NCBI GenBank assembly: GCA_002633005.1
Contig: NMRA01001194.1
Location: 1 to 41,405 of the forward strand
Length of the DNA stretch: 41,405 nt
Source of the DNA: Phoronis australis
Taxonomy: Eukaryota; Phoronida; Phoronidae
Direction: 5' to 3'
Shown: positions 1-11,575 of the stretch, in pieces
Position numbering within the stretch: position 1 is the stretch's first letter
How the letters are laid out: each line of letters begins with the position of its first letter
Program-made: the position numbers and the translations under genes
Notes under the pieces: model-generated
What the model was told of the DNA's origin: nothing
What the model saw: the letters and a program-made list of their open reading frames with translations, nothing else
Databases searched by the model: none

Positions 1-429
1 AGTGAGCACGATTTTGAGTATGAAATCTCGAGTATGAGTATGAGTCTGAGTACGGAGATTGGAGACCGGGCCCAGGGATGTCCAAACCGTTTTCACCACG
101 GTCACTCTTAGTCTTGCAAAATACATGGAGCTGATACAGAGTTGTACCTTGTTCTTGATTTGCTTATCAAGACTTTACTCTTATAAAATCGGTTTCGTAA
201 TAATTTTTTATCGCGACAGGATCATATTTCTGTTACCAGCAAGAATATCGAAATCAATATCGGTGACTCCTGAGAAAACGGAGAATGAAAGGACTAATTA
301 GATTAGCAATCTAATTATAAAAAATAATTGCTGGCGGTCTGATACACGTTGTACCAGACGGGCGCAGGCCTCGCATGTGGTCTCATTGCACTGATCACCT
401 GGAAATATTTTTATGCTTTATTAATATAT

Positions 430-558
430 GGTTAAAACCGAGCTGAGGAGCTAGAAACCTGGCTCAAGGGTTTACCAGTGTGAATCCTTGAGCCAGGTAA
501 CGGTTCACAATGCTAAACCCTTGAGCCAGGTTTCTACCTCCTCAGCTCGGTTTTAACC
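430..558. repeat. near-perfect palindrome with 45-bp arms
   Basis: The arm at 430-474 is matched by its reverse complement at 514-558 with a single mismatch, around a 39-nt spacer. The spacer carries a further partial copy of the arm's inner motif (CCTTGAGCCAGGT). The outer ends read GGTTAAAACC. A foldback of this kind is typical of a MITE or a recently formed snap-back element. No coding content was seen. It lies about 230 bp downstream of the 3' end of the rolling stone-like gene. Confidence 0.8.
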
Positions 559-661
559 AACCTAATTAGGGCGGAATGCAGCTTTTTAGTTGCACATATC
601 TTTCTCACTTCAGAAGTGGGGAATGATTTGTATTAAGTGGTTTCAGTAAATTTTGGGCATT

Positions 662-667
662 TTTATT
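662..667 (-). promoter_or_regulatory. candidate polyadenylation signal of the rolling stone-like gene
   Basis: On the minus strand this reads AATAAA, about 117 bp past the stop codon at 784-786, a normal distance for an animal 3' UTR. It is the nearest canonical signal I see downstream of the gene. Confidence 0.5.
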
Positions 668-783
668 TCCATCGTTGTGCTTAATGTAAGAAACCACGAT
701 GCCAACCATCTAGAACCACAAGCTGTCTGAAACACTTTCCAGTTGTTCTTCACTCATTGGTACTCCATGAAGTTTTCCATACA

Positions 784-2106
784 TCACGTTTTTGAACGCG
801 GAAACGCTGACAACCCCTTGCGTCCTCTGCCAGACCTAGAGGTCTTCAGAGATGTCAACTTGCCCGATGGTAGCTTGTTAGACTTGAGTGATTTCAGTGA
901 CTTGCGCGTTGCTCTCTTGATTATTTTGCTGGACGTCGGCGACTTCACAGATGGTGGTTTATTTGATGATTGCCTACTTGCCTTGCTAGATCTCGACGAC
1001 CTTTTACTTTTCGACGCCATCATCGTAATCTTTCTTTCAAATTCTCTGTCGTAAAGAGAGTAATTGTCCGCGCCTTCTTCGGCATCATATTCCTCGCGGT
1101 TCTGAATCGTTCCCTCGTCGCTTTCTTCAGCTATTTTGTAAATCCTCATAATGAGCTTTTTTCTTATGTACACGACAAGCACGGCGAAACATTGTCCCGT
1201 CGGTAGAGCTAAAAAGATAAGAATTAAAAAATACGCCACTGTCCGCATCGGCTGTTGCTCGAAGTTCAGAATGACAGCTATGTTGTTTTTACCGTAGTGA
1301 TCAGTACCGCCGTTCAGGAGATACACAGCAGCGAATGTGAAATACGATAGCGCGAACAATTCAGCAAACCAGACGTGTTGCACGTACATCGGATGCGATA
1401 CAAGAAACATTTCGATCACTAGTAAAACGAAAGTAATCACGAATCGATGGTAGTGCGTATAATAAAAGACGACGTCCTGTCTTTTGCTGACGATGAGGAA
1501 TACGAAAATCCAAATTAAACTAAGACTGACGTTAAAACATATGTTGAGTAGAACCCATCTCGTTTTATTGTACCACGATAGACTTGTGCTTTCTGGACAT
1601 GCGTGACAAAAGGAAGTTGACGAATGCAGTGCATTGGTCTCAATATCTAGGCTCGTCAAATGTTTCCGAGGCGTAGCAATAATTTCTTCGGATTGCTTCA
1701 ACTCGCTCACGGTGGCACTACTTCGCCAAGGGCGTTCATTTTCGCCAGAGTCTTTCCTATTAACTGTAGCCAGGGTGACAGGCACTACTTGGGATTTTCG
1801 TCTCAAGTTAATCGCGTAAAGCTGAGACAAAAAGGCGACGATGAAATACATTGTTGCTACGACGTTTTGCCAGGTATCAAAATATAAAAATAATTTCCAG
1901 GCGTCCCTGACTGACAATTTGTAAAATGTGACAAAGAGATATGGTCCAGTTAGAAGAAGAACAATTTCGTACAGAGCCACAACCCCACGGTAAACGAGAA
2001 CAACATTGGAGTGGTTGATGGGCCAAGCAAAGCGAGCAAAATCCTCGTTGTTGCCTTCAAAGTAGAAGAAAAACTTTTGTTGACAGTTGTCGTCTAAACA
2101 GTTCAT
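784..2106 (-). CDS. rolling stone (Rost)-like multipass membrane protein
   Basis: An uninterrupted 440-residue reading frame. About six hydrophobic helices lie near residues 35-62, 78-98, 186-206, 217-238, 243-263 and 284-308. Residues around 260-285 carry YLLNGGTDHYGKNN followed by a hydrophobic stretch and QQP, which matches the rolling stone family hallmark (GGTD, G, then a loop ending at a Pro before the last helix). In Drosophila, Rolling stone is a plasma-membrane protein needed for myoblast fusion; the role of invertebrate paralogues is largely unknown. The C-terminal 90 residues or so are an unusual cytoplasmic tail rich in Ser, Lys and Arg (SKRSSRSSKASRQSS-like) after an acidic patch, longer than I expect for the family. 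The start is the first ATG of the frame. An upstream mini-ORF overlaps it and a splice acceptor precedes it by about 27 bases. Confidence 0.85.
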   Translation of the reverse strand: MNCLDDNCQQKFFFYFEGNNEDFARFAWPINHSNVVLVYRGVVALYEIVLLLTGPYLFVTFYKLSVRDAWKLFLYFDTWQNVVATMYFIVAFLSQLYAINLRRKSQVVPVTLATVNRKDSGENERPWRSSATVSELKQSEEIIATPRKHLTSLDIETNALHSSTSFCHACPESTSLSWYNKTRWVLLNICFNVSLSLIWIFVFLIVSKRQDVVFYYTHYHRFVITFVLLVIEMFLVSHPMYVQHVWFAELFALSYFTFAAVYLLNGGTDHYGKNNIAVILNFEQQPMRTVAYFLILIFLALPTGQCFAVLVVYIRKKLIMRIYKIAEESDEGTIQNREEYDAEEGADNYSLYDREFERKITMMASKSKRSSRSSKASRQSSNKPPSVKSPTSSKIIKRATRKSLKSLKSNKLPSGKLTSLKTSRSGRGRKGLSAFPRSKT

Positions 2107-2129
2107 CCTCGGGTCTTTCTATCTTTCAT
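2103..2129 (-). promoter_or_regulatory. upstream mini-ORF overlapping the rolling stone-like start
   Basis: In the leader of the minus-strand gene, an ATG at 2129-2127 opens an 8-codon frame whose TGA overlaps the main ATG as ATGA. A T-rich tract ending in TTTTCAG lies immediately upstream (AG ending at 2133), so this is probably the first stretch of an exon after a 5'-UTR intron. The overlapping stop/start could lower translation of the main frame or allow re-initiation. This is inference from position only. Confidence 0.45.
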
Positions 2130-3511
2130 GTGCTGAAAATAAAGAGCATTTAGTTTCTACCTTCACTTACATGTCATTAACCACTGGGTCGACTGATCAA
2201 ATATTCACATTTTGTTGGAACTTTATCTTGCAAAACGGTAACAAACCGTTACGCACTCACTACATGTACGTGTAGATGGTTTTCAACAGAGTCAAATTTG
2301 CGGCGACATCAAGGCAACGCTTAATGACCGATTCTTCACTCTAGTCTCTGACTCTGCTCTTTTCTGTCCCATCCCCGTCTTTCAAACACGTTTGTGTACA
2401 GATGCTATGATCTATGCAATGTCTGGACAGAGTAAATACTGTTAAACGTGATCAAAGAAAGGGCATAAAATTGCCGAAATTCTTTTACTTTCCATCAGAA
2501 GGCCTCGTAAAGCTAAGGATGAACACTGTAGAAGATGCATTCGACAGTTCAATACTGCTTACCTTCCTTTGCTAGTTTGAACAGCACCTTGTGTACTTTC
2601 CTACTCTCAATAACTGTTTTTGAAATTCTCCTCAGAAGTATATGGCTTTGCTAACTGACAGCAGATGTCGAAACAAAATCAATGTAATGACGTCATGAAG
2701 TAGATAAGCATAAAGCCACACAAGCGGAATCTTTTTTACATTATTTTGAGTAAAATGCGATAAGAAGACTGTCAATATTAATCATGTCGCAATGAGAGTA
2801 GCATTAAACCACTAAGTGGATCATTAATACGCTCAGAAGCCAGTCCGTGGCAGCATAGAATGTAATACATGTATGTGGACCGCCAACTCTGTATTTGTAC
2901 GCGTCTATTGTTTCGTCCACCATCTTGAATATGTAACTAGATAGAGTAAACAAACAACTTTACGTGCGTTTTCCACGTGAGTGGGCGTGAGAGTAATTAA
3001 TCTCTTATTTTCCGAAGGATATCTATTAAATTGTCAAAGGTTGCTATTAAACGACTGCCAAAATTTCAGCATTATCACAAGGTTACTTTCCTTCTTCGGA
3101 ACGTCTCGTCCTCGACTTTGGAGCGCATTTAACATGCCGATGATTTTAGTATTGATCCACATTTTCATTTACATGACCAAGACTCAATATACTATCAGTT
3201 AGACCTCATTACAAAGAAAAATCAAGTTTTCAAAGCATCAGTGATCTTGCACACCAGCCACGACCAACACTATTGGCCGCGAAGTTACTAGCTGCGCCCG
3301 TGTTACTTTGGACAAGCACATGTACATGTAGGTCGGTTTCTCATTAACCGGATGGTGGGGCTTTGGGGAATTCCATTAGCAAATCGTTGTTTACGATCTG
3401 TGGTGGAAGGAATCAGTTTGGTGGTTTGCACCACTCTGAGCACACCTCAAGCTGGTACTGTTTCACCTAAAATCGTCGGCGGCAAAGCCAGTTAAATCTC
3501 TTTGCAGCCTA
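2107..3511. other. intergenic region upstream of the rolling stone-like gene
   Basis: No coding region was recognised. On the minus strand the first few dozen bases contain the acceptor described above, so an upstream non-coding exon and promoter should lie here. The only clear motif is a full CRE palindrome TGACGTCA at 2688-2695, about 580 bp upstream of the start codon. Confidence 0.4.
2688..2695. promoter_or_regulatory. CRE-type palindrome TGACGTCA
   Basis: An exact match to the CREB/ATF full site, about 580 bp 5' of the rolling stone-like start codon. One 8-mer is expected by chance about once in 65 kb, so the match is only suggestive. Confidence 0.25.
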
Positions 3512-3940
3512 TTGGTCCATCCAAAAGACAAGCAGGATGTTTACGACTGTGCTTGTGTCGTTGTTAACGTGCTTCGTAATAGCTTTGAATTTGTGTACAT
3601 CGGAGAGACTGGTCAAAATCTGGGCACGCGCATTTCTGATCCGTTACAGGAAACAGTTGGAATTAGACAGCTTCAACCATTTCACTTGCAGACAGAGAAG
3701 ATTTTCTAAGTTTCTTGACTTAATTCACAAATCTGCAATACTGACCATGTCATGCAAAAGAAGCATGACTACTGACTGGGAATATATGTCTCCATCTTGG
3801 ACTCAATTTTCAATAGGTTCACGAGATGGATCAGACAGCCAGTGTACATATTAGGAAAGCTGATAATCCTTGCACGAATAGGAATTCGGAACAATTCCAT
3901 CTGGACCCTTCTCACAATTATATGTTGAAACCTAGTCAAC
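3512..3940 (+). pseudogene. degraded Penelope-like retroelement, GIY-YIG endonuclease region
   Basis: The plus-strand frame at 3512-3709 contains FVYIGETGQNLGTRIS, which fits the GIY-YIG nuclease motif found at the C-terminus of Penelope-like element reverse transcriptases. It follows a DCACVV segment like the usual K/Y-C-x-C stretch. Past 3710 the similarity continues in shifted frames: a KSAI...H.DW-type segment near 3730-3785, then RWI near 3825 and HIRKADNPCTNRNSE at about 3844-3890, matching the conserved IRK...NR motif near the end of these proteins. At least two frame changes are needed, so it is dead. The reverse-transcriptase domain upstream is not visible. Confidence 0.7.
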
Positions 3941-4427
3941 CAATCAGATTCCAATATTTACAATCTCTGAGTGCCATGTTCAAAATACCGAATTAAAGTG
4001 TTCTCGATAATTTCGAGTCTAGCAATTTTGCGGCCATACCGACGCAGAAAATGGTTTTTGATAGAACCACCTGAAGAACGCATAGAAAGGGAACATACCG
4101 TGTGGCCGATACAGTGTTGTGTACGTTTGGACGCAATCGTCCAGAAGACAATTGACATTCTATCTCGTCAACAATCGGAAATTCTGACGGCTTAGGTTGT
4201 TTGTCATCATTAGATCACATTCTGTTGTATTATGATATAATAACAATAAGTTTATCTTCCGGTTTCACAACTTTGATATTTTGACATACAATTTTAATTT
4301 AACAACACGTTCGAAACTAAGATACAGCCACTGGAATTACAGTTCTTATTATAGTATATAGACATCCTGGTGTAAGAAATCAAATCTTTAAAGAACACCA
4401 AAATTTCCCTGCTGCCATTATGGCGTT
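3941..4427. other. no recognised feature
   Basis: AT-rich intergenic sequence between the Penelope-like remnant and the direct-repeat pair. The short open frames here lack any family resemblance. Confidence 0.4.
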
Positions 4428-4563
4428 TTGTCCATGCCCATCTTGAAGAGTTTTATTTAGTTTTATCTATTTACGTCATAATAAATGACACTATTCTCAA
4501 TCCTCCTCTTTTACTCTGCAACATAGCTCGTGGCATACCCCGGGCAAAATAGATTACGATAAA
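4428..4563 (+). repeat. direct repeat, left copy (possible LTR fragment)
   Basis: This 136-bp block recurs at 4995-5133 with only a few substitutions and a short indel. It contains an AATAAA signal (near 4487) followed by a T/C-rich stretch and CCCCGGGCAAAATAG. Two such copies 567 bp apart, both with a polyadenylation signal, could be remnants of LTRs of a small non-autonomous element. No protein domain was seen between them. Confidence 0.6.
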
Positions 4564-4994
4564 TTAAATTTAACTTGTTAAACGCATTTATCGTCATTAA
4601 TTTGACATTTGTCTCTTTATTTTGATATCAACCCTTAGGGTTCATTTTGCATTACTCATTTCTTTTTATAGCCTCAAGGGCCTACTTTTGTAGTCATACA
4701 TTTCTCCATGCGACACTTGATTGGTCGCCCATATTTCCTTTGTTCAGTTGAACGTGGTCTCTCTCATTCAGCCACCTACCTCGTCGTCTACAAGACCTAC
4801 GTTCGTTCTCTGCATTTTTTCCCCACCCCCATCCCGGGTGTCGGTTCCACTTTACTCTTTTCTCATATACACTTCCTGTTAGGTGTTTTCAAGTTTGTGT
4901 TCATGTTCTGTACTTTTCCTTTAAGCCCTTCAGGCAGTTCTTTTGTTTTGGTTCCCTCTTTCAGGGCTATTCCTTGTACACGCCGGTGGGCGTA
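4564..4994 (+). mobile_element. spacer between direct repeats, possible non-autonomous element body
   Basis: A pyrimidine-rich stretch that is open in one frame (4708-5055) but has low-complexity, non-family-like content. It reads as non-coding. It is listed because it is bracketed by the two 136-bp direct repeats. Confidence 0.3.
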
Positions 4995-5133
4995 TTGTCC
5001 ATGCCCATCTTGCAGAGTCTTATTTAGTTTTATCTATTTACGTCATAATAAATGACATTATTCTCAATCCTCCTCTTGTTTTACTCTGCAAAATAGCTCG
5101 TGGTGTACCCCGGGCAAAATAGATTACGATAAA
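4995..5133 (+). repeat. direct repeat, right copy (possible LTR fragment)
   Basis: Near-identical to 4428-4563, including CATGCCCATCTTG, the AATAAA signal and the terminal CCCCGGGCAAAATAG block. The high identity suggests a fairly recent origin of the pair. Confidence 0.6.
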
Positions 5134-5450
5134 ATACGTATTTCACCTTACACCTACATGTACATTACAGTTCAGTTCGAAATTACATACGCTCAAACCA
5201 TGGCTTTCATCAACTAATATATGTGTTATATCAAATCGCCGCGTTACTGTCTACATAGTAATACTGGCAACGAGGGTAAAGAAATACTTTCATCTTAATG
5301 GTACAACATTTTCACGTGCCTGTACCGCTGTCATGAAATCTATGAAATTCATGATACATATGTACATTACTAAGTATGTTAGTTTGATAGTATTGGTGAT
5401 ATTATTTCTTTGCTAACAAATTGTTTGTGTTTATAGTAACTTGTTTTGGC

Positions 5451-5868
5451 TGTCAGCTGAGTCAGCAACCGACCCATCCGGTGCGTCCACTCATGTTTTG
5501 ATGATCTCCGTAGTATACGAGATTGTGTAATGGTTATTCACAGAATCATTGCCTTGAGACAGCTGACCAATACCATATATGGCAGATGATTGTTGTGAAA
5601 GTTGAGTTGCTTCCTGTTATTTCCTGTAGAATCGTGAATCATAAAGTTTAGTGCATGCAACCCACAAACATGTATTTGTAACTTGCACATAAATCCGTTC
5701 ACTTGTCTAATAAAGACAATCCTCTTCTTGCTGCTGTCAGTTGCTTTTAGTAGGGTACTTGAGTGTTCCGCACTTAGTTACTGAATACAACCATCTCACT
5801 GACGGATCGAGACAGCCCACACAACACAACGCTGGTATTAAGTCGAGTTATTCTACTATTCTACTACA
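5451..5868 (+). repeat. probable 5' LTR of a BEL/Pao retrotransposon
   Basis: The interval starts TGTCAGCTGAG and ends CTACTACA, giving the TG...CA ends expected of an LTR. It contains an AATAAA at about 5710 in the right place for an R region. It is followed at once by TTGTTTGGTGCAGTGACC, the kind of leader/primer-binding sequence seen in BEL/Pao elements, and then the gag frame. The left edge is an inference because no second LTR is present to align. Confidence 0.45.
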
Positions 5869-5895
5869 TTGTTTGGTGCAGTGACCTGTGCGAAT

Positions 5896-6700
5896 ATGGA
5901 ACCACAACTGGCCAAACAGAAGAAAGTACGCGGTGCGCACAGAGGACTCATGACGAAGCTTATTGATCGTGCCACCCACTTCATGACTGCGACTCCATCG
6001 TACCATGTTGCCGACCTGGAGAAGGTTCTAAACCAGATACACACCAAGAGAACTCAGCTAGAAATGCTCGATGCCAGCATGATCACCCTGCTTGATGACG
6101 AGGATGCCATCGAAGACGAAGTCATCAGTACTGATGCCTACATGTCTACTGTGCTGGAGATCATTTTCCACGCGACCAGGTTTATTGACCAAGCAAAGAC
6201 CTCACCGACCCCAACCGCTACCAGGTCACCTGCTAGCCACCAGACTCGGACAGTGCAACTGCCCAAGTTGCAACTGCCTATTTTCTCTGGAGACCCCCTC
6301 CAGTGGCTGTCGTTTTGTGACTCTTTTTGTGCTGCGGTCGACTCAGATTCTGGACTAGAGCTAGTCCAGAAGTTACAGTACCTGCGTGTCCACATCGCCG
6401 GCGACGCCACCAATGCCATCGCTGGCCTCCCACTGACGAACGCTAGTTACTCAGGAGCCATCATGGAACTGCTTGCTGACAGTCATGGGAATCCACTCTA
6501 TTGGTCATTGCTTATATGAAAGCTCTGTGGGAAATCAACCCCCCCCCCAACCAACTAGTGCCAGCCTACACCACTTCCGTGACACTCTTGAGACCTACAT
6601 CCGGGGGCTGAGGACCCTGGGTAAAACAGAAGACTCCTACGGTGACCTCTTGGTGCCCATTATCTTTGAGAAAATCCCTGAAGGTGTGAAAGAACAGGGG
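5896..6700 (+). pseudogene. BEL/Pao gag (DUF1759-type), frameshifted and truncated
   Basis: The frame from the ATG at 5896 runs to 6519. It contains a coiled-coil-like N-terminus, then LPKLQLPIFSGDPLQWLSF and a hydrophobic stretch typical of the BEL/Pao gag DUF1759 region (around residues 120-200). The reading then shifts: a short piece near 6502-6540 lies in a second frame, and after a run of eight C (near 6540-6547) homology continues in a third frame (HHFRDTLETYIRGLRTLG, VPIIFEKIPEGVKEQ) to about 6695. After that all similarity stops. Protease, reverse transcriptase, RNase H and integrase are absent from the window, so this is a 5'-end relic with one LTR. Confidence 0.8.
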
Positions 6701-6715
6701 GGAAATAATTGCAAA

Positions 6716-9700
6716 TTTCACGAGAAAAAGATGTGGTGTGTAATGTCGGTTACGTATTCAGTGACGAACTTAGCATGAAGGTAAAAGCCTCGAAATTCTT
6801 CCACTTTGTGTGGTATATCCCATGATTATTGGGCGATTCAAGCTCTGTGTGTCGCACTGCTTGTCGTATATGGAAAAAAAGGTCACGCAGTCACATGCAA
6901 AGCACCTGTTACTTCGGCCGGGATGTGGCTTAACTGCGAGAAAAGAATGGTTCTTTTTAAGAATAAATTTCTTGTAGCGTACTATGAAAGACTGTGATTG
7001 ACTTTCGACCTCGTAAGTTTCAATTCAACAAAGCGTCCACTTATAATGCACTGCAGAAGACGTTTAACAACTCCCCGGCCACCACTGGTGACGTTCATAG
7101 CCAAACGACTTGAAATTTGCGAGTAAAGCGATCGAAAAAACGTTTAGAAAACGTAAAAATACGAGCACCAAATTTTAACACGAAGCTTCGGCGTTTTTTT
7201 TTGTCACGATCTTTTACCAAGCCAAGTCCGGGTATACAAGCGCTAGTGCACATATGCCGTCACTCTAATTTTCCAGCGGAGCTTTTCGCCCGTGTTGAGC
7301 ACTGGTGGGCCTGAGTTATGAATTTGTTGAGGATATGGTCTTGTTCAGTGTAGACTAGTGAATTGCAGTACTGTGAGATGTATGGAACGTAGACGTGTGT
7401 ACTCTAGGATATATTTCTTCATACAACTTCATTGCCTTCTCACAATTTTAAATGGTTTCTCAACTGCATTAAAGTAGTTCACTTCGGTTTTGAGAGCTAC
7501 AAGATACATTGAGTCCGGTACTTATGCTGTGGATTATCTGTCTAACAGGCAACACAGATTATCTTAAAAATAGTTACAGATTTTGATTTTTGCTGTCTAG
7601 TGACAATGCACACATCCTGAATGGAACAAACCCTCTAATTTTTGTTTAGCTTCCCTCTGAGTCGTCCTTTGAACAAGAAAAAGCAAATGAAAATGACCGC
7701 TATCAGCCAGTTAACATTTTCCACATTATGCCTGCCAAACTACAGTATATCTCATGTAAGTTCAGTTCAAGTGATTCATCAGTGTTCGATAGGATGCAGT
7801 CATTTACAGCCACCCAATAATTTTTAATCATATTTATCCGTGAAAACCCCACTTCCGATGTTAAGATCTTCAGAGGAGTATTTGCCCTTCCAAAGCAACG
7901 TTCTTGTCTGTCTCGAGTTGAACTAATGTGCTAAAATTCCCTAGTGCTTGCCGTGATGCTTATTCCTAGAATAAATGCATTTCTTGCTACAGTAATATGA
8001 TTTCATTTTGTTTATTTTTTCAATAAAACTGAATTCGGACGCTAACTATTGAGACGTTGCTTATATGAATGGAATTTTCATTGACATATAATTACCAATT
8101 GAACTGGTTGAATTCTACATCTGTTTCCAAACAAAACACTCACTACGAAGGTAACTACGTCTGTCACAGTCCTCGACTGTGTTGCAAAAATTATTGAACA
8201 AAATCACACTACAAGTACAAATGAAGCAGTCTCGGATTACCTCACGCAGAAAGAAAACAAGGGGGACTTACTCTCCTGGAATCACAAGTGATAATTGTAT
8301 GCTATAGTTTAAGCTGAAACTATCGAAGTTTCATATCGAAATTCGCATAATAGACATTTTAGCCCATGAATGTACAGTGTATAGCAAGTTTGGTTCACCA
8401 CTTCATATCAAACCTTGGCCTACAATATTAAAGGAAGCCAAAATCATATCGCATGTAGAATCTAACGTTCGGTTAAGGCCACTTACCGCTGTGAAATAGG
8501 TCAAAACTTGTTAATTACCGAGACGACTAATGTGACTTTTGGTCTTGCAAAAAACTAGCTGTTCGTTACTGCTCGAGACCATACATGCTCGACAAACAAA
8601 ATGACACGCCATGATGAGTCATGTTGTGTAGCCTTCTCTCAAACAATAATGAAATATCAGTTCTTTTCAACTCATGTCATTACACCTATTGTGTCTAAGA
8701 AATACATTCTGACCAATTCCATAACGATCAGTGCTCTCAATAAAAATTTAGTTTTTGGGACGTAAGAGGGGTTTATCGTAGTTATGGGAAGTCTAAAAAC
8801 AAATTGAAGGAATCAGATGCCAAATCATTCAAAGCTTCAGTCCTGTTTTTTTAGTATATTCTGCTTGCCAACGTCATGATATTACTGTATCCAATTTGAA
8901 TAGATATTCCTTCAAAAAATATCAATTCTGAGTAAATTCACCGTGTAAGGTAACTCTGTTTCCAGGTGGATATGAAGAACACCTGAGTGGAAGAGTAACT
9001 GACGTAAGAGATTTTTACTTGGTAAAAGCTTCCTTGAATTGATTCTGCTTTATTTCTGACCATTTCAGCAGTCACTATTGGAACACTCCTCATTCTAATG
9101 CCCATGTGATAGGTTGGGACACTGTCCCACAACAGGAGTCAACAAAACTAGAATAGCTAAGCTGCTTGCAAACTTTGATAAATTGATGTGATAAGGTACC
9201 AACCCTGAGGGAGGGCCCGAGAACGAGGTTCGAACCTGGTGCTCGACTACTTTTCTTCGTTATAACGGACCCGGAAGAATACAAAGAGCCCCCACTGGCG
9301 GGTCTGGCATGTCCCGAGGGAACGACTAAAATTTCAGAAGGTGTCGTTTCGGACAGTCTTCAGTAAAAACTGCATGTCTGGTGCTCTAATCATCATGTTC
9401 CTGTATTTGTACTTATTTCGTTGCCTGAATGAGAATCTCTGACTTAATTACAACAGCATTATTCCTTGTGGTGTTGTGAACTATTTACTGAGTTTGACCC
9501 GGTTACATGCATTTGGAGGTTCTCACGAAATGTGTACATGCGACAGAGTACGTTTGAGTCAGTCGGTAGTACCGGGGAAGGCTTCAGTCGTCTTACGGTG
9601 GTCAGAAGGAACTTTCTGCATAGCTGGACCCAGATCCTGAACTTCAAAACAAGTGCTTGGAATGAGAGACCTGCTGCATTGACTACTCAATAGTCAACAC

Positions 9701-11575
9701 GGCTGAACACTTTTTTGTTTACATTTGCTTGTTTAAATGTTAATTCATAACAAAAATAAGCCTTCATTCTTTCTTAACAGTAAGTGTTCCTTTGATGATT
9801 CGTGTTTCAATACATGTAGCCCATTTCAAGTTCGTCTACTGGTTTAAATGTTCGCGGCCTAACGATTTCAGTAGCTTACAAATATGCTCCCGTTGTTCAA
9901 GTACATGAATCTGGTATAATGGATTGTACGTACTTATCTTATTCCTAGCCTCTGTCTCGTTTTCTTGGACAAGATGATTGACCCTGTGGCACAAACGAGT
10001 TATACTAAATCGATCAGAGATGATGAAAAAGGGGCGGTACACGTCCATATGCTCTCACGCATATGTTTAACGATTCAAATACATTTGTAAATGTGGACCA
10101 ATAGCACTGAGTGCAGGCGTACTCTCTTTAGGAGCGACAACAACTGCTCACGAAAACTTCGTGAGATATCGCCAGCTAAGCTACGCACATGATCAGCAAC
10201 TTCCTCCTTAGGTCAAATTAACTCATGCCAGGTCAGGAGGCACACTTTCAGTGGGGAACGGTTATACGGCGGTCGTGAACAAAGAATTAAGTAGGACGAT
10301 TTTTGTTCAAACAAACTAGTTCCAGTCAGTTGAGGTTAACGTTCAAACATTTCAACGCCAAATAGCCATTACAGATCGCTGAGCACGAACAGGTAAGGCA
10401 AAGTGTAGCATGTGTCATGAGGATTAGGTGAGCTTAGTAGACAAGTTCGATCCCAATTTGGGCCTGGTCAAGTGTGCGCGTCCGACCTTTTAATTCTCAA
10501 AATGCGATATCAGTCACGATCCCTGGAACAGGACAGCAACTGACATAGGACTTACTGTAAGGTGATGTATAAGAACCTTAGAAAAATTCTTATGTTTAGT
10601 TAACGTCGGAGCGTTATATCTCAGACATGGCTGATCGAATTCATATGAAACTTTCGGATACAGCTTTCCAATTAGTGCTGTTAGAAACTGCTCTTAAAAT
10701 GCTCCACTGGTGCATGAGAACTATAGCAACACTAAAACTTTTTTATTTTTATGAAACACTTAAAAGCTGCATCAAAGGAAAAAGAAACGGTTATTCAGAA
10801 AACCCTTTTGAGATTGTATGCTACCAGCCTATAAATAATCCTAAATTTGGACGTTTTATTGATACCATTGTTTTGCTATGGATGAACTCTTGTCACTCGT
10901 GATCCAATTAATGGCATATTGGCAAAAAATCTAAATTTGCTAGCTTTCCAAAAAATGTAAAATTTACCTGGTTAAAAAATATATAGTTTTGTAGATATTT
11001 GGCAAGATACAAAGACTTGTCAACAATGTCCTACATAAAATTTACCATGGGAATTAATAACGGGAGCTACGGAACAACTGTACCGGGTTTTTCTAAGAAA
11101 TACAGCCCGTCATATGCAGCGTTCAAACCTACCTCAGGGGTGCGCTCATCCTTTTAGAGGTAAGGGGTGTACCTGAGCTCCCAAATCTGGGACGTTATAC
11201 CGGCCTGAAAATAAAATGAAAATATCCGACACATGTCCATACCCAAAGCTATTGTGTCACGTTTCTATACCTATTGGAAAAATGCGACACGTCTTTGTAG
11301 CAAAAGCTAGAATCTGTTCCCCAATCCCATACCTATTGAAAGAGGTTTTAAAAACATGACCCATATTTATACCTGATCTGCAGATAGGCTAAGGATTAAT
11401 GATGGTTGATAGTCGGATGGCTGGATTTGCCGTCTTTCAAAATTAGGTCAATATTCATACTGTGCAGAGAATTGTCGTGCAGAAACTTGTATCGAACAAA
11501 ACTAGCCTTTTGACAAACCCAGGCTTAATCTAAAATGGCACGGCCCCCCGGATACGCAAGCACTGAGGAGTTCAG
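6716..11575. other. long stretch with no recognised gene
   Basis: About 4.9 kb of AT-rich sequence. All frames are short and show no family resemblance, plausible splice chain or codon-like composition. A GGTTCGAACC B-box-like decamer at about 9228-9237 lacks a tRNA or SINE context. Nothing else stands out. Confidence 0.5.

Noticed and set aside
743-1206. Plus-strand open frames over the rolling stone-like gene
   Set aside because: They mirror the real minus-strand gene; the plus-strand peptides are Leu/Asp/Arg-rich artefacts of the basic Ser/Lys tail read in reverse.
4708-5055. 115-codon open frame
   Set aside because: The composition is Phe/Ser/Cys/Pro-rich from a pyrimidine-rich strand and it runs into a repeated block containing a poly(A) signal. 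It has no domain resemblance.
9220-9245. tRNA-like B box (GGTTCGAACC)
   Set aside because: The decamer is self-complementary and reads as a T-loop on either strand, but no acceptor stem, D arm or A box sits at the right distance on either strand.
10445-10470. GTTCGATCCC, a possible SINE or tRNA B box
   Set aside because: No A box or cloverleaf partner could be placed upstream; one short match is not enough.
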